NCBI RefSeq assembly: GCF_001983105.1
Contig: NZ_MOMC01000015.1
Location: 125,365-130,819 of the forward strand
DNA length: 5,455 nucleotides
Source: Pseudofrankia asymbiotica
Lineage (GTDB): Bacteria; Actinomycetota; Actinomycetes; Frankiales; Frankiaceae
Direction: 5' to 3'
The position numbers and the translations under genes are program-made. The notes beneath the pieces are model-generated. The model ran no database searches and had not been told where the DNA came from. It saw only the letters and a program-made list of their open reading frames with translations. Position 1 is the stretch's first letter. Every line of letters begins with the position of its first letter. Positions 5,065 to 5,455 of the stretch are shown in pieces.

Positions 5065-5455
5065 GGGAGCAGCGCCGCGGCCGGTCGATCGCGATGAGCC
5101 CTGAGGAGGTGGACGCCTTCCTCGCGGGGGAGCGGGTCTGCCGGGTCGCGACGACCGGCGCCGACGGGCACCCGCACGTCGTGCCGCTGTGGTTCGTGTG
5201 GGACGGATCGGCGCTGTGGCTGAACTCCATCGTCCGCAGCCGGCGCTGGACCAACCTGCGGCGCGACCCTCGCGTCTGCGTGGTGGTCGACGCCGGTGTG
5301 GAGTTCGACGAGCTGCGCGGGGTCGAGCTCGCCGGTTCGGTGGAGGTGGCCTCGGAGGTGCCTCGAACGGCCGAGCACCGGCCGGAGCTCGCCGATGCCG
5401 AGCGTCGCTACGCCGAGAAGTACGCCGGCGTCCCCGTGTTCGTCGCCGACGGGAG
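5061..5455 (+). CDS. Pyridoxamine 5'-phosphate oxidase-like (PPOX/FDOR) flavin- or F420-binding protein, C-terminus cut by window edge
   Basis: The first 131 residues of a split-beta-barrel protein that runs off the right edge. Members bind FMN, F420 or haem and carry out redox chemistry, or only bind the cofactor; they act in the cytoplasm, usually as dimers. The N-terminus RRGRSIAMSPEEVDAFLAG (5-23) leads into the barrel strands VCRVATTGADGHPHVVPLWF (26-45). SRRWTNLRRDPRV (60-71), the usual phosphate-contacting region, follows, and then ELRGVELAGSVEV (84-96). The pattern is typical of actinobacterial FDOR-like proteins annotated as PPOX-family or F420-dependent, rather than of PdxH itself. 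Which cofactor is used cannot be settled from this part. It lies 38 nt after the hydratase in the same direction and is probably in the same transcript. An alternative in-frame start at 5019 would overlap the hydratase stop as ATGA and add 14 repeat-encoded residues. An internal ATG at 5094 is less likely because the family's arginine-rich leader lies before it. Confidence 0.85.
   Translation, partial: MREQRRGRSIAMSPEEVDAFLAGERVCRVATTGADGHPHVVPLWFVWDGSALWLNSIVRSRRWTNLRRDPRVCVVVDAGVEFDELRGVELAGSVEVASEVPRTAEHRPELADAERRYAEKYAGVPVFVADG

Noticed and set aside
4050..5378. A 442-codon minus-strand open frame opposite the hydratase and PPOX genes
   Set aside because: Low-complexity Arg/Ser/Pro/Ala-rich translation without motifs. 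The plus-strand frames are clearly the real genes.

Overview
This is a very GC-rich window whose third codon positions are almost all G or C. It starts genes at both GTG and ATG and packs them tightly. Together with the protein families present, this points to a high-GC actinobacterium, for example a Frankia-like, pseudonocardial or mycobacterial relative. That placement is an inference from composition and gene content, not from a marker gene. I see no RNA gene, mobile element, integrase or CRISPR array.

Layout: the left third (1-1704, minus strand) is an almost complete acyl-CoA synthetase/AMP-ligase that runs off the left edge after its last catalytic motif. It is divergent from a plus-strand run of four genes. 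The 112-bp gap between them (1705-1816) is the only AT-rich island in the window. It carries two palindromes whose centres lie 21 bp apart, and looks like a shared control region. To the right are a type B carboxylesterase (1817-3289), a TIM-barrel amidohydrolase-2 / COG3618-like hydrolase (3330-4223), an enoyl-CoA hydratase (4216-5022, overlapping the preceding gene by 8 nt) and the N-terminal part of a PPOX/FDOR split-barrel flavin- or F420-binding protein (5061 to the right edge).

Taken together the genes look like a small catabolic cassette. An esterase and a lactonase-type hydrolase could open an ester or lactone, the ligase could activate the acid as a CoA thioester, and the crotonase could hydrate the enoyl-CoA in a beta-oxidation-like step. 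The PPOX-like protein could supply a redox step. The individual families are well supported by motifs. The joint pathway and its substrate are inference, and nothing in the window names the substrate.

The most interesting non-coding structure is at gene junctions: (i) the paired palindromes between the divergent genes; (ii) a probable near-leaderless start for the amidohydrolase, just after a terminator-like GC palindrome plus T-run at the end of the esterase; (iii) a perfect 20-bp palindrome just upstream of the overlapping hydratase start, which has no clear Shine-Dalgarno; and (iv) four degenerate 14-nt tandem units running from the hydratase stop codon to the start codon of the PPOX gene. 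I did not find a clearly new defence, mobile or RNA system.
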